Assembly (NCBI GenBank): GCA_965226245.1
Contig: CBDDCL010000015.1
Coordinates: 6,696,001 to 6,760,000, forward strand
Length of the DNA: 64,000 nt
Direction: 5' to 3'
From: CBDCYS01 sp965226245
GTDB taxonomy: Bacteria > Acidobacteriota > Terriglobia > Bryobacterales > UBA6623
Made by a program: the position numbers and the translations under genes
Notes under the pieces: generated by a model
Told to the model about the DNA's origin: nothing
Database searches by the model: none
Seen by the model: only the letters and a program-made list of their open reading frames with translations
Shown here: piece by piece, positions 17,199 to 25,611 of the stretch
Layout: every line of letters begins with the position of its first letter
How positions within the stretch are numbered: position 1 is the stretch's first letter

Positions 17199-18227
17199 CT
17201 AGCCGACGGCCTCGGCTTCTTTTTCCCCGTTGATGTTCGCCAGGAATGCGGCCTCGATTTTCTGGTTGACGCCCCCTTCGTATTGTTCTTTCGCGACACG
17301 GATGGCGTTCTTGATGGCGTTGGGGTTCGAATTGCCGTGACAAATGATGCAGACGCCTTTCACGCCGAGTAGCGGCGCGCCTCCGTACTCGGAATAGTCG
17401 ACTCTTTTACGGAAGTCTTCAAACGCGCTCCTCGCCAGCATGTAGCCCATTTTGCGGGTCAGATTGGCTTCCAGCGATTCGCGCAGCATCGATTTGATCG
17501 TCTGCACCAGGCCTTCGCTGACCTTGAGGGCCACATTGCCGATGAATCCGTCGCAGACGACGACGTCCGCGCTGCCGCTGTAAAGATCGCGTCCCTCGAC
17601 ATTGCCGATGAAATTCAGCGGGAGCCGCTTGAGCAGCGGCGTCGCCTGGCGGGTTTGCTCATTACCCTTTTGCTCTTCTTCGCCGATGGAGAGCAGCCCC
17701 ACGCGGGGGGTTTCTCGATGACACAGGACTCGCGAATAAACGTCTCCCATGGTGGCGAACTGCGCCAGCATCTCGGGGCTGCAATCGACGTTGGCTCCGA
17801 CGTCGATCAGCACGGCCCAGGTTTTCTCCAGCGTCGGGAATACCTGCGCCAGCGCCGGCCGATAAACGCCGGGAAGAACGCCCATCACAACCTTGCTCGT
17901 CACCATCGCGGCGCCGGTGTTGCCGGCTGAAATCAGCCCTTGGGCGCGGCCGTCGCGTACCAGGCGGGCGGCGACCCGAATGGAGCTGTCCCGTTTGTGC
18001 CGCAGCGCCTTGCTGGCGTTGTCTTCCATGGTGATGACTTCGCTGGCGTGAACAACTTCAATCGGCAGCCCGGAGGTATCATGCCTCGCCAGCTCGGAGC
18101 GCACCACGTCCTGGTTGCCTGCGAGGATCACTCCCACTTCGTATTCGCGCGCGGCGAGAACAGCTCCCTCGACCTCGACGCCCGGCGCCGAGTCCCCACC
18201 CATGGCATCGACACTAATCGTGGTCAT
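17199..18227 (-). CDS. plsX: Phosphate acyltransferase PlsX
   Basis: A 342-residue enzyme that converts acyl-ACP and phosphate to acyl-phosphate, the first step of bacterial phosphatidic acid synthesis through PlsY. It acts at the inner face of the membrane. Typical motifs are present: ISVDAMGGDSAPGVEVEGA at the N-terminus, VVHASEVITMEDNASKALRH near 60-80, GLISAGNTGAAMV near 97, LIDVGANVDC near 140, VVCDGFIGNVALK near 227, and GGAPLLGVKGVCIICHG near 285. Length is normal. It lies downstream of rpmF, as in the conserved yceD-rpmF-plsX cluster, but a REP-like palindrome lies between rpmF and plsX and an IS lies upstream of rpmF. Confidence 0.97.
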   Translation of the reverse strand: MTTISVDAMGGDSAPGVEVEGAVLAAREYEVGVILAGNQDVVRSELARHDTSGLPIEVVHASEVITMEDNASKALRHKRDSSIRVAARLVRDGRAQGLISAGNTGAAMVTSKVVMGVLPGVYRPALAQVFPTLEKTWAVLIDVGANVDCSPEMLAQFATMGDVYSRVLCHRETPRVGLLSIGEEEQKGNEQTRQATPLLKRLPLNFIGNVEGRDLYSGSADVVVCDGFIGNVALKVSEGLVQTIKSMLRESLEANLTRKMGYMLARSAFEDFRKRVDYSEYGGAPLLGVKGVCIICHGNSNPNAIKNAIRVAKEQYEGGVNQKIEAAFLANINGEKEAEAVG

Positions 18228-18272
18228 CTGGCTTTAGATTGTACCCGGAGCGGGCCCAAAGCGTGCTCGGAC

Positions 18273-18365
18273 GAAAAAGGGGGACTGCCACCAATTTCCG
18301 CTTCTCCAATCTATCTTAAAATCAGCGCTTCGTCGAAAGGAAATTGGCTGGCTGTCCCCTTTTTC
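18273..18365. repeat. Imperfect palindromic element (REP-like), copy 2
   Basis: The left arm (18273-18299, starting GAAAAAGGGGGACTGCCACC) pairs with the right arm (18339-18365, ending GCTGTCCCCTTTTTC), both carrying AAATTGG-type inner sequence. It lies in the short rpmF-plsX gap. The transcript could form a long hairpin that lowers or processes the downstream plsX message. Confidence 0.65.
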
Positions 18366-18388
18366 CGCCCACGTATAGGGCCGATCGG

Positions 18389-18571
18389 TTAGTCTTTGTC
18401 GACTTCGATCACCTCGCGTCCGCGGTACTGGCCGCATTCGGGACAAACGCGATGCGGCGCTTTCTGGGCTCCGCAGTTGGGGCAAAGGGACAACGATTTG
18501 ATTTTCAAGTAATCGTTCGCCCGCCGCTTGCTTGTGCGCGTTTTGGAGTGTCTGCGTTTTGGATTCGGCAT
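18389..18571 (-). CDS. rpmF: Ribosomal protein L32
   Basis: A 60-residue large-subunit protein with the bL32 signature MPNPKRRHSKTRTSKRRAN at the start. Residues 29-46 hold a zinc-ribbon of two CxxC pairs (C-P-N-C and C-P-E-C), so it is the zinc-binding C+ form. It is normally cotranscribed with yceD upstream and plsX downstream. Here an IS lies directly upstream, 23 bases from the start codon, so its expression must come from the IS or a new promoter. Confidence 0.97.
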   Translation of the reverse strand: MPNPKRRHSKTRTSKRRANDYLKIKSLSLCPNCGAQKAPHRVCPECGQYRGREVIEVDKD

Positions 18572-18593
18572 AACGGTACTCTAATTCTTCAAG

Positions 18594-19620
18594 ATGGGGT
18601 ATTTAGTTGACTCCAGTAGCCACTACATCTTGGGGGTGGGGGTGCCGGCCCTGGTGGCCTCGACCATTGTCTTATAGGGAGCAGGGTCGGCGGCGACCGC
18701 CTGCTGGAGGAGGCGATAGAAAAGTTTGCCGCGCGACCGTGAGGTCCGCCGGTTGAAGCGGAACGTGAACTCGTCCAGGTAGTAGTCCAAATACTCGTGA
18801 CTGACAGCCCCCTGGTGGGTCCCCAACAGCCAGCGCTTTAGCAGAGAGGCGACACGATGGACTCTCGGCAGCAGCTTACTCGCCGATTGCCGCTTCCCGC
18901 GCAGCACGGTGACTTCATGGCGGTATCCTTTGTTCTCCAATCCCGCATAGCCTTCCCAGCCGTCGGTGTGCACGAGGCTGCCAGGTTGGATAGCTTCTTC
19001 GACAAAGGCTTCCAAGCTCGCCGCTGAGGCATCCGCGATCCGACGGAGCCGGATGCGACCCATACCGCGCCCATCCTCCTCGGCAGCAACCGCAACTAAC
19101 GCTTTGCCAACCATTTCGCGACCTCGGACGCCCTCTTCGACTCCGCCCACATACGTTTCGTCCACCTCCACCCGGCCGACCAGCCGATTGCGACCGGGGC
19201 GCACCATGGCGCGGCGGAACTTGTGCAGCCAGGTCCAGGCGGTTACATAGCTACCCAAACCCAAGACCCGCTGCAACTCCAGCGCGCTGGCCCCGCCTTT
19301 TTGCGTTGTCACCCACCAAGCCGCCCGGAACCACAACGTCAAGGGCTTGCGGGTGTCCTGGAAAATCGTGCCCGCCGTCACCGAGGCCTGGTAACCGCAG
19401 TCGGCGCAGAGCAGCAGATTGCGTTTGCTGGCCCATGAGGACTGGATCCCACAGCGCGGGCACACGAACCCCTCCGGCCAGCGCAGCTTCAGCAGGTACT
19501 CCCGGCACGCCTCCTCGGTCGAGAATCGAGCTTCCAACTCGACGAGGTTTCGGGGGTAGTCCTCCTTCATGCCCCCAACCACAACATATTGTGGCTACTG
19601 GAGTCAACTAAATACCCCAT
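18594..19620 (-). mobile_element. IS1595-type insertion sequence, copy 1 (1027 bp)
   Basis: The ends are the inverted repeat ATGGGGTATTTAGTTGACTC... (about 30 bp, through CCAGTAGCCAC). The flanks carry TTCTTCAA at 18585-18592 and 19621-19628, an 8-bp target duplication as expected for IS1595. One transposase gene fills the element. An apparently identical copy in opposite orientation is at 40693-41719. This copy interrupts the yceD-rpmF junction. Confidence 0.95.
18623..19570 (-). CDS. IS1595-family (ISXO2-like) transposase
   Basis: A 315-residue transposase. The N-terminal zinc ribbon is of the form C-P-R-C...C-A-D-C (residues 35-60: FVCPRCGIQSSW, LLCADCGYQASVTAGTIF). The ISXO2-like DDE/N catalytic domain holds VEVDETYVGGVEEGVRGREM near 135, VHTDGWEGYAGLENKGYRHE near 205, and a C-terminal HQGAVSHEYLDYYLDEFTFRFN. 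The ATG at 19570 is preceded by GGTTGGGGGC. The start used here is 12 bases inside a longer GTG-started frame. The protein is identical to the one at 40743-41690. Confidence 0.95.
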   Translation of the reverse strand: MKEDYPRNLVELEARFSTEEACREYLLKLRWPEGFVCPRCGIQSSWASKRNLLLCADCGYQASVTAGTIFQDTRKPLTLWFRAAWWVTTQKGGASALELQRVLGLGSYVTAWTWLHKFRRAMVRPGRNRLVGRVEVDETYVGGVEEGVRGREMVGKALVAVAAEEDGRGMGRIRLRRIADASAASLEAFVEEAIQPGSLVHTDGWEGYAGLENKGYRHEVTVLRGKRQSASKLLPRVHRVASLLKRWLLGTHQGAVSHEYLDYYLDEFTFRFNRRTSRSRGKLFYRLLQQAVAADPAPYKTMVEATRAGTPTPKM

Positions 19621-20150
19621 TTCTTCAATTGCAAATTTCCGAGCGCGTCCCAGCGCGAATCACCGCGCTGCGGCTGGCAGGAGCAGATTCCGAGATTGAG
19701 ATTCTTGCCGCATTGGGAGCAAATGCCCTTGCATGCTTCTCCACACAGGCCGCTCATCGGCAACCACAGCAAGATTTGTTCTCTCAGTACCTCGCTCAGC
19801 TTCACTCCCGGGTCTTCATAAAATCCGATCTCGGTGTCGGCGCTCTGGATCGAAATGTCTTCCTTCTTGGCGATCATGCTCATCGGGTAATAGAAAAGGT
19901 CGAACTTCCCGTCGAGCTGCGTCGAAACCGTTTCCAGGCAGCGGCCGCAGGTTCCCTCCATAGGGCCATGCACCCGCCCTTGCACGCGGATCGTGCGCGA
20001 GCCGCTTGGATCCAGCAGCTCCGCCGTGCCGGCCACGTTCAAATCCCCTGGCTGGCGCCAATCACTGCCAGAGAAATCGATGGCTCCCGGCGGCGGAGTT
20101 TCGTCGAACGAAATCGTTCGGCTTTCAAGAATGCCAACGTCAAAGAGCAC
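19608..20150 (-). CDS. yceD: YceD/DUF177 family protein, last codons supplied by the IS
   Basis: A 180-residue protein of the DUF177 (YceD) family, linked to 23S rRNA accumulation and always found next to rpmF. It has two clear zinc-binding-like Cys pairs: E-G-T-C-G-R-C-L near residue 85 and L-C-G-E-A-C-K-G-I-C-S-Q-C-G-K near 145-160. Its coding sequence runs into the IS: the end now reads ...L-Q-L-K-K-W-G-I-stop, with W-G-I-stop encoded by the IS terminus. Removing the IS and one target duplication gives ...L-Q-L-K-N-stop, so only the last residue changed and the protein should still work. Transcription toward rpmF is what the insertion disrupts. Confidence 0.88.
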   Translation of the reverse strand: MLFDVGILESRTISFDETPPPGAIDFSGSDWRQPGDLNVAGTAELLDPSGSRTIRVQGRVHGPMEGTCGRCLETVSTQLDGKFDLFYYPMSMIAKKEDISIQSADTEIGFYEDPGVKLSEVLREQILLWLPMSGLCGEACKGICSQCGKNLNLGICSCQPQRGDSRWDALGNLQLKKWGI

Positions 20151-20469
20151 GGCCCGGCCCCGCCAACCGGCGCAAATCTAATTATAGCGGGCGCTTGTTC
20201 CGGGTGGGATGCGGCAGGCGCGGCAAGCGGTGAGGTTCGCCGACGAGGAATATACGAAACCAGAGAAAGGCTATTGGCGGAAGTATAGTAAGTAACCGTG
20301 TTGCGGGCACAAGCGATGACGCTCAGCGCACAGGCCAGCAATACCTTCATCCTGAAGGCGTTGTGGTCCCCCGCAGCGGCAACGTGGGAGAGATGCTCGG
20401 GGACACACCCGCTTTCAAGCTGCCCGGCCTGTCCGGTGATTCAACCTCCCCGAGCTTCCTCGAGGAGGC
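20151..20469. other. Intergenic region, possible recombinase relic
   Basis: About 320 bases between yceD and the CopG-like gene. On the plus strand, around 20330-20500, a frame reads Q-Q-Y-L-H-P-E-G-V-V-V-P-R-S-G-N. It faintly recalls the Tyr-x-His-Pro end of tyrosine recombinases, but no catalytic residues upstream can be found. I see no other gene. Confidence 0.3.
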
Positions 20470-20742
20470 TCAGGACTTAGCCTCTAGTAAACGGCCGGAG
20501 ACATATTTGTGAAGCACGCTCGAGACAAGCGTCTGATAAGGTATGCCCTCCTGTAACGCCCGCTTCTGGATGGCCTCGAGATCTTTGCGGGAGATGCGTA
20601 TGTTAATCCGTCGATCCTTGCGGAAAGTGGCGGCGGCGTAGCTGCTGTAAAGCTGTCGTGCCTCCTCCAGCCCCTGTATGGAGCGCCACTCCTGCCGCCC
20701 TACGGAATCGGCGATCTCTTTTTCCTTGGGATCAAGCTTCAT
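20470..20742 (-). CDS. CopG/ribbon-helix-helix-like antitoxin
   Basis: A 90-residue protein whose second half is a ribbon-helix-helix DNA-binding unit: D-R-R-I-N-I-R-I-S-R-K-D-L-E-A-I-Q-K-R-A near 43-62 and EGIPYQTLVSSVLHKYVSG near 65-83. This matches the CopG/BrnA-like antitoxins. Such genes normally follow a toxin gene. The frame just upstream on the same strand ends in SREANKKYSRREAEDDEA and overlaps this start, but it has no clear toxin domain, so this antitoxin may be an orphan or its toxin may be degraded. It probably represses its own promoter. Confidence 0.7.
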   Translation of the reverse strand: MKLDPKEKEIADSVGRQEWRSIQGLEEARQLYSSYAAATFRKDRRINIRISRKDLEAIQKRALQEGIPYQTLVSSVLHKYVSGRLLEAKS

Positions 20743-20858
20743 CGTCTTCGGCCTCCCGGCGGGAATACTTCTTGTTCGCCTCGCGGCTGGGGATGATCGT
20801 CTTGAGTACCACCTGCTCTGTTTTGGATTTCGGTCGGCGCTGCCAGACCCAGCGATGT

Positions 20859-21779
20859 CTAGGACCCAGCCGGGGGCTTATAGCTGGGCTGCTCGCCGCG
20901 AAGAAATGCCCCCAGCTCGGAAGCCCGGAACCGCAGGCTGATGTAAAACTTCCCGAACAGGGCGTACAAAGAGCTAGCTTCATCAAACCGCATCTCGTAG
21001 ATCAGCTTCTTGAACACGAGCGGATCTTCGGCAAACAAGTCAACCCCCCACTCCCAGTCATCGAACCCGATCGAGCCCGAAATGATCTGCTTCACTTTTC
21101 CGGCATAGCGCCGCCCGATCATCCCGTGGTCGCGCATCATACGGCGGCGGTCGGCGATCGGAACGTCATACCAATTGTTTTTTTCGCCGCGTTTCTTGTC
21201 CATCGGATAGAAGCACAAGTAGCGATGCGGCGGCACCCTGGGCCACAGCCGCGGAGCCATCGCCTGGCGCTGCTCTTCGAGCTTGGCCTGCTCGGCGGCA
21301 AGCCACTCGGCGCTGCCCGGTTCAACACCTTGCTCGGCGAGCGATTCATAAAGCTGAACAGACGATTCGTAAAGCCCCAACTCCACGACCGAGACGTAAG
21401 AGCTGGTCTGCTCGAGATAGTCGGATAGCCTCAGTTGCGACAGCTTCAGCTCTGCTTCATTGAGCGCCTCGAACGAGCGCCGAAAGTGAACGATGACGAG
21501 GTCGCCCTTGTGGCCAAGCTGGGAGAACAGCGCGCTGCCGCCTTCCTCGTGGTTTTCCATTTCCGCGAACACGCCGGCGGCCTCGCCGACAATTCCCTGC
21601 TGCTCCACATCGCCCAGCGCCTTCCATTGCTGCCAGCGGACGCGGAACATCTGATGCAGCAGGCTCGATCCGTCCAAAGTCAGCGGAACGGCGGGGGGAG
21701 CGCTTGGCTGGGCCGAGGGGCGCCCGTGCGGGTGAGTTGGTTTAGCTGCTGGTTGGGTGCTCGTTGGTTGGCTGCTCAT
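20859..21779 (-). CDS. hemQ: Coproheme decarboxylase HemQ-like (chlorite dismutase family)
   Basis: A 306-residue protein of the chlorite dismutase/HemQ family, which turns coproheme III into haem b in the coproporphyrin-dependent pathway. Residues 1-35 are Pro/Ala-rich and extra. The core has HKGDLVIVHFRRSFEALNEAE near 90. The conserved region FYPMDKKRGEKNNWYDVP near 190 holds the conserved Tyr/Lys surroundings, followed by RDHGMIGRRYAGKVKQIISG (proximal His in DHG), then SIGFDDWEWGVDLFAEDP and YEMRFDEASSLYALFGKFY. It is slightly longer than the usual 250 because of the N-terminal tail. It is probably cytoplasmic. No other haem gene is in the window. Confidence 0.88.
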   Translation of the reverse strand: MSSQPTSTQPAAKPTHPHGRPSAQPSAPPAVPLTLDGSSLLHQMFRVRWQQWKALGDVEQQGIVGEAAGVFAEMENHEEGGSALFSQLGHKGDLVIVHFRRSFEALNEAELKLSQLRLSDYLEQTSSYVSVVELGLYESSVQLYESLAEQGVEPGSAEWLAAEQAKLEEQRQAMAPRLWPRVPPHRYLCFYPMDKKRGEKNNWYDVPIADRRRMMRDHGMIGRRYAGKVKQIISGSIGFDDWEWGVDLFAEDPLVFKKLIYEMRFDEASSLYALFGKFYISLRFRASELGAFLRGEQPSYKPPAGS

Positions 21780-21910
21780 TGGGTTGGGTGCTCAACGATA
21801 TGGATACGGTGTCCTGCTTGTCTCCTCTTCTCCAATTTATCAAACAATGCCCCTCGGGCATTTCTCGCCGGACTTGCAATAGGGGGTCGCTCTGGTCCAA
21901 TGATCACTGT

Positions 21911-22711
21911 ATGAAAGCGCTCGTGCTATCGGGGGGAGCGGGCTTCGCCGCATACCAAGTCGGCGCTTGGCAGGCTCTCCAAGAAGCCGGCTGGGAGCCC
22001 GACGTCGTCGTGGGCGCTTCGGTCGGAGCCGTCAACGCCTACCTGATCAGCCGTAACGCCGGCCTCTCAGAGCTGCGAGAAATATGGCTCGATCTTCCCG
22101 CGGTCATCTGTTCTGAGCAAGGAGGGGGACGAAGGCTGCCGATTTGGGGTGAAGCGAACTTGTTTCGAAACTGGGTTTCCGCGGTGGCCCGAAACTACGG
22201 CTCGCGGGCCATCGTGAGAGACTTGCGAATCACCCTGACGCACTTGCCCACCTGCGCCATCCGCATGGCCCAGGGGCGCGAGATCACGGAACAGCACCTG
22301 CTGGCTTCCTGTTCGCTTTTCGGGGTCTTGCCGCCCGTCTTCGTAAATGGCGGCTACTACATGGACGGCGGGACGTTCTGCCGTCTGCCGCTGCGCCAGG
22401 CGCTTCTTCCCGGAGTCACCGAGATCGTGGCGGTCGACGTGCTTGCAGTTGCCTCCAGCATCGTGGTTCGGCGGCTTGTTCGCGGAGCCGCTTGTACCCG
22501 TAATTTTGTGCGCCGCGAACGGCCCGAACCCAGCGACAAAGAGCTTTCAGGAGTGCGCCTGCTCAGAGTCGGCCACGCGCGGCCACTGGGCACGACGCGG
22601 CAATGCTTCGAGTGGGACCAGCAGCGCTGGGAGTCCCTGATTGAAACGGGTTACCGCGACACCAAGAGCCAGATCGGCTCGAGCCGCGTTCACGCGGCTT
22701 GGTGTTGCTAG
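21911..22711 (+). CDS. Patatin-like phospholipase
   Basis: A 266-residue acyl hydrolase of the patatin family, using a Ser-Asp dyad. The oxyanion-hole motif is L-V-L-S-G-G-A-G-F-A-A-Y-Q-V-G-A-W at residues 4-20. The nucleophile lies in G-A-S-V-G near residue 38 (GxSxG) and the Asp in Y-Y-M-D-G-G near 150 (DGG). The ATG at 21911 is chosen because the oxyanion motif begins four residues later, as in the family. A longer frame upstream to 21764 is probably untranslated. There is no signal peptide. It is divergent from hemQ. Confidence 0.85.
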   Translation: MKALVLSGGAGFAAYQVGAWQALQEAGWEPDVVVGASVGAVNAYLISRNAGLSELREIWLDLPAVICSEQGGGRRLPIWGEANLFRNWVSAVARNYGSRAIVRDLRITLTHLPTCAIRMAQGREITEQHLLASCSLFGVLPPVFVNGGYYMDGGTFCRLPLRQALLPGVTEIVAVDVLAVASSIVVRRLVRGAACTRNFVRRERPEPSDKELSGVRLLRVGHARPLGTTRQCFEWDQQRWESLIETGYRDTKSQIGSSRVHAAWCC

Positions 22712-22712
22712 G

Positions 22713-22731
22713 CCGGCCGTTGTACGGCCGG
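22713..22731 (+). terminator. GC hairpin after the patatin gene
   Basis: The perfect stem CCGGCCGT-TGT-ACGGCCGG starts two bases after the patatin stop codon. A second hairpin, GAGCCGCG-TTCA-CGCGGCTT, lies within the last codons (22681-22700). No T-run follows, so termination would be weak or factor-dependent. Confidence 0.45.
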
Positions 22732-23300
22732 TGGCCGCGCCCCTCCACCCGGCAGCCCGTTTTCAACGGGCTTTCCTCCCCAATCCGCGAATTCTGCCCA
22801 ACCCGTAAATCAGTCACGTAATTTTCAGGTTGTTATTCCCTTTGATAACAACAACATCCTCTCCCCGGCGCCCGGAACGCGCCCCCCCCACCAGCTATCA
22901 TGGAAGCAGAGAGAGAAGATCGAGGACTCTCCCAAGCGCCGATGGCGGCGGGTCGAGACACCGCGGCACAAACAAGAAAGCATTGGCGTCACCAAAAAAT
23001 GGCACGGATCGCCACGTTTATTGCACGTAATAAGGCACAATCTGCCACGCTCAGAGGCGGAAAAGGAAACGGACCATGATTAATAAGTCATTGATTCTTA
23101 TACAGCTTACAGACAATTTCGCCGTTCCGATCCCGGCCGAAAGAACCCCTAAACTCCCAAAAGTCTGCCATTCTCTGCCATTCTCTGCCAAATCATTAGC
23201 TAACCCGTAGAAAAACAATCACTTACGAAATTGGCACACTAGAGGTATACAGGACAAATAACCTCCAAGGGTCGGTGCCAGAGACCCGTGGCCCCTCCCG
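22732..23300. other. Gene-free stretch, AT-rich in its second half
   Basis: About 570 bases with no supported gene. The second half (23040-23260) is clearly more AT-rich than its surroundings. It contains CCATTCTCTG repeated in tandem at 23168-23190. It lies between two genes transcribed toward it. Confidence 0.5.
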
Positions 23301-24230
23301 CTAGCGGTAGGACGAAGTTCGAAGCTCAGCCGCGGCGGCGAGTGTTTTCGGGTCGGGCTCGAGCACGAGGAGACTGATCTCTGGGGGAACCAAGAATCGT
23401 ACCGGTAAAATGCTGGTTCCCAGGCCGGTGCTGACGAACAAGTGACGGCCATCTTCGACAATGTGGCCTGCCGCGTAGCGCTGCCCGTAAGACGAAGGCA
23501 CGATTACCGGACCGAAGAACGGAATGCTAACTTGACCGCCATGCGTGTGTCCCGCGATCAGCAGATTCACTCGAGGCGGAACACGAGGGAAAATATCGGG
23601 ATTGTGCGTGATCGCAACGGTGGGAGAATCCTCGGGCACCTCCTGAAGCGCGCGCTGGATGTTGGGGCGGCCCTCCCAGAAATCCCTGATTCCCGTCAGC
23701 CAAAATTCCCCGGAGCCATGATGGATAGGCGCCGAGCTGTCCTCCAAGACCCGGATTCCATGATGCTCAAGAGTATTTTGCACCCGCTCGGCGTCGAGCC
23801 ACCAGTCATGGTTGCCGAGTACCGCCCACACGCCTAGCGGGGCCTGCATTTTAGCGAGAACAGGCGCCAACTTATTTGGCGGCACGAACTCCCCTCCGGT
23901 CACGCCGTCAATGACGTAGTCGCCCAGCAGCACGATGAGATCGGGCTTGGATTGATTCGTGAGCGCGACGATTTGCTCGAGCTTGTCGAGCCCGTTGAAC
24001 GGTGAGCCGACATGGATGTCCGCCACCGCCGCGATTCGCAGGCCCGCCAGACTCCGAGGCCAATGCGGGATTTCCAGCCGGTATTCGCGCAGCTCCAGAC
24101 TGCTGGGCTCCAGCCAGAACGCCCAGGCCGCCAGAACCCCCAGAATGAGGACGGCGATGAGGTGGATCTTCCCGAGCTGACGCGTCTCTCTCCGCGGCGG
24201 ACGATCAAGTACGGTTGAATCGGGAGTCAA
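23301..24230 (-). CDS. YkuE/YaeI-type metallophosphoesterase
   Basis: A 309-residue calcineurin-like phosphoesterase. A membrane anchor lies at residues 22-42 (KIHLIAVLILGVLAAWAFWL). The five metal-binding motifs are present: AAVADIHVGSPF (D-x-H) near 70, VLLGDYVIDGVTGGEF (G-D) near 100, LGNHDWWLDA (G-N-H-D) near 140, ITHNPD near 210, and LIAGHTHGGQVSIPFFGP (G-H-T-H) near 228. Proteins of this type act on the periplasmic or cytoplasmic face as phosphodiesterases, some on lipids. The ATG overlaps no neighbour. It is 14 bases from the M24 peptidase gene upstream on the same strand, so the two are likely cotranscribed. Confidence 0.88.
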   Translation of the reverse strand: MTPDSTVLDRPPRRETRQLGKIHLIAVLILGVLAAWAFWLEPSSLELREYRLEIPHWPRSLAGLRIAAVADIHVGSPFNGLDKLEQIVALTNQSKPDLIVLLGDYVIDGVTGGEFVPPNKLAPVLAKMQAPLGVWAVLGNHDWWLDAERVQNTLEHHGIRVLEDSSAPIHHGSGEFWLTGIRDFWEGRPNIQRALQEVPEDSPTVAITHNPDIFPRVPPRVNLLIAGHTHGGQVSIPFFGPVIVPSSYGQRYAAGHIVEDGRHLFVSTGLGTSILPVRFLVPPEISLLVLEPDPKTLAAAAELRTSSYR

Positions 24231-24244
24231 GGCGGCAGCTCGGT

Positions 24245-25420
24245 CTAGCTGGGGATCCTCACGATTTCGGTTTGCACCTTGCCGGTCGGCCCGGCATCCC
24301 CTTCGGAAACGTAGCAGTCGATTTCGCTGCGGACACCGAACTTAGGCAGGTAGACGCCCGGCTCGATCGAGAAGCAGGTTCTCGGGATAATCGGACGCTC
24401 GTCCCGCGTTTCGAGATTATCGATGTTGGCGCCGTTGCCGTGCACCTCCTCGCCGATGGAATGACCCGTGCGGTGGACGAACTCGTCGCCGAAACCTTTG
24501 GCCGCGATAAAGCCCCGCGTCACATCGTCGAGTTGGAAAGCCGGGAAGGGCTTGCCGGAACGGATGGCGGAGCGCGCCGCCTCCACCGCTCGATCCCTTG
24601 CGCCCCGAACAACCTCGAACACGTTTCGGATCTCGCTGGGGATTTGCTCGCCGACGAAGCCGGTCCAGGTGATGTCGTAATAGACCGAGCGTGGCTGATC
24701 CAGTTTCGCCCACAGATCGATCAGCACGAAATCGCCCGCTTGAATGGCCTCGCTTTGCTCTTCTGTCGGAGCGTAGTGCGGGTTGCCGCTGTTGGCGTTG
24801 ACACCTACAATCGGGCCGTCTTCGGCAATGAGCCCCCGATCGGCGAAGCCCTGGCGAATGAAGTCCGCGATCGTCACTTCTTGGACGGATCCGCCAGCCC
24901 TAGCCAGGCGGCCGATCTCAGCGAATGCTTGAGCCAAAATTTCGTCCACCCGGCGCCCGGCTTCGTAATGCGATTCGAGCTGTTCGGCTGACCAGCGCGC
25001 TTCGAAATACTGCACGAGCGAGGCCGAACTCTTGACCTGTTTGCCAAGCGAACGAACCAAGTCGACCGTGCCGCCATCGACCAGCGAAACGTAGGGGATC
25101 ATGCAGTTGGGAGAGTACTGCATAGCGACCTTAGAGGCGGCGCTCAGAATGTCTTTCAACTGTTGCTGCTGCTCTTGCCAGGCGGAGTAGCGCCGCCGTT
25201 CCCCCGGCAGCGGGTCGAGCATCCAGTCTTCGATGCGGTGGACGAGCTTCAGCGGGTCGCCTTGCGCGGGAATCCAGTAATACCAGCGCCTCGATACGTG
25301 TCGCGGCGCCTCCAGTCCGAGCACGCGGTAAGCGATCGGGTCGCGATGATGGTGGTCGAAAAAGAGCCAGCCGTCGAGCTGCTCGCGGCGGAGTTGTTCT
25401 TGGATCTCGGCTAGGTTCAT
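24245..25420 (-). CDS. M24-family aminopeptidase (Xaa-Pro peptidase-like)
   Basis: A 391-residue pita-bread metallopeptidase. The N-terminal creatinase-like domain covers 1-150 (QLDGWLFFDHHHRDPIAYRV). The catalytic domain has the five expected metal ligands: Asp in FVLIDLWAKL, Asp in VYYDITWTG, His in HRTGHSIGEEVHG, Glu in CFSIEPGVYLP, and Glu in GVRSEIDCYVSE. There is no signal peptide, so it is probably a cytoplasmic peptidase that releases N-terminal residues before proline. Gene order with the downstream metallophosphoesterase suggests one transcript. Confidence 0.88.
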   Translation of the reverse strand: MNLAEIQEQLRREQLDGWLFFDHHHRDPIAYRVLGLEAPRHVSRRWYYWIPAQGDPLKLVHRIEDWMLDPLPGERRRYSAWQEQQQQLKDILSAASKVAMQYSPNCMIPYVSLVDGGTVDLVRSLGKQVKSSASLVQYFEARWSAEQLESHYEAGRRVDEILAQAFAEIGRLARAGGSVQEVTIADFIRQGFADRGLIAEDGPIVGVNANSGNPHYAPTEEQSEAIQAGDFVLIDLWAKLDQPRSVYYDITWTGFVGEQIPSEIRNVFEVVRGARDRAVEAARSAIRSGKPFPAFQLDDVTRGFIAAKGFGDEFVHRTGHSIGEEVHGNGANIDNLETRDERPIIPRTCFSIEPGVYLPKFGVRSEIDCYVSEGDAGPTGKVQTEIVRIPS

Positions 25421-25611
25421 TGAAGTGGACAGTTTCCAAGCGAGGCCAACTATCCAAAGTAGCAGGGTGGAGCACCCTGTGCGCGCGATGAAATTCAGAG
25501 CCCCAAACGCAAGTGCGGGGTCGGCCGTTCATGGGCGCCACTTGACTGAGGGGGACGCTTTCGCCTTTTTCAGCAGGGTGTGCGCCGGGCGATCAGGGCC
25601 GGCGTGGTTGG

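Noticed and set aside
20298..20480. Tyrosine recombinase C-terminal remnant (Q-Y-L-H-P-E)
   Set aside because: Only a few residues match and no Arg/His catalytic boxes can be found nearby.
20732..20986. 84-codon frame as the toxin partner of the CopG-like protein
   Set aside because: Its first half is the 3' end of hemQ in another frame, and no toxin fold is visible.
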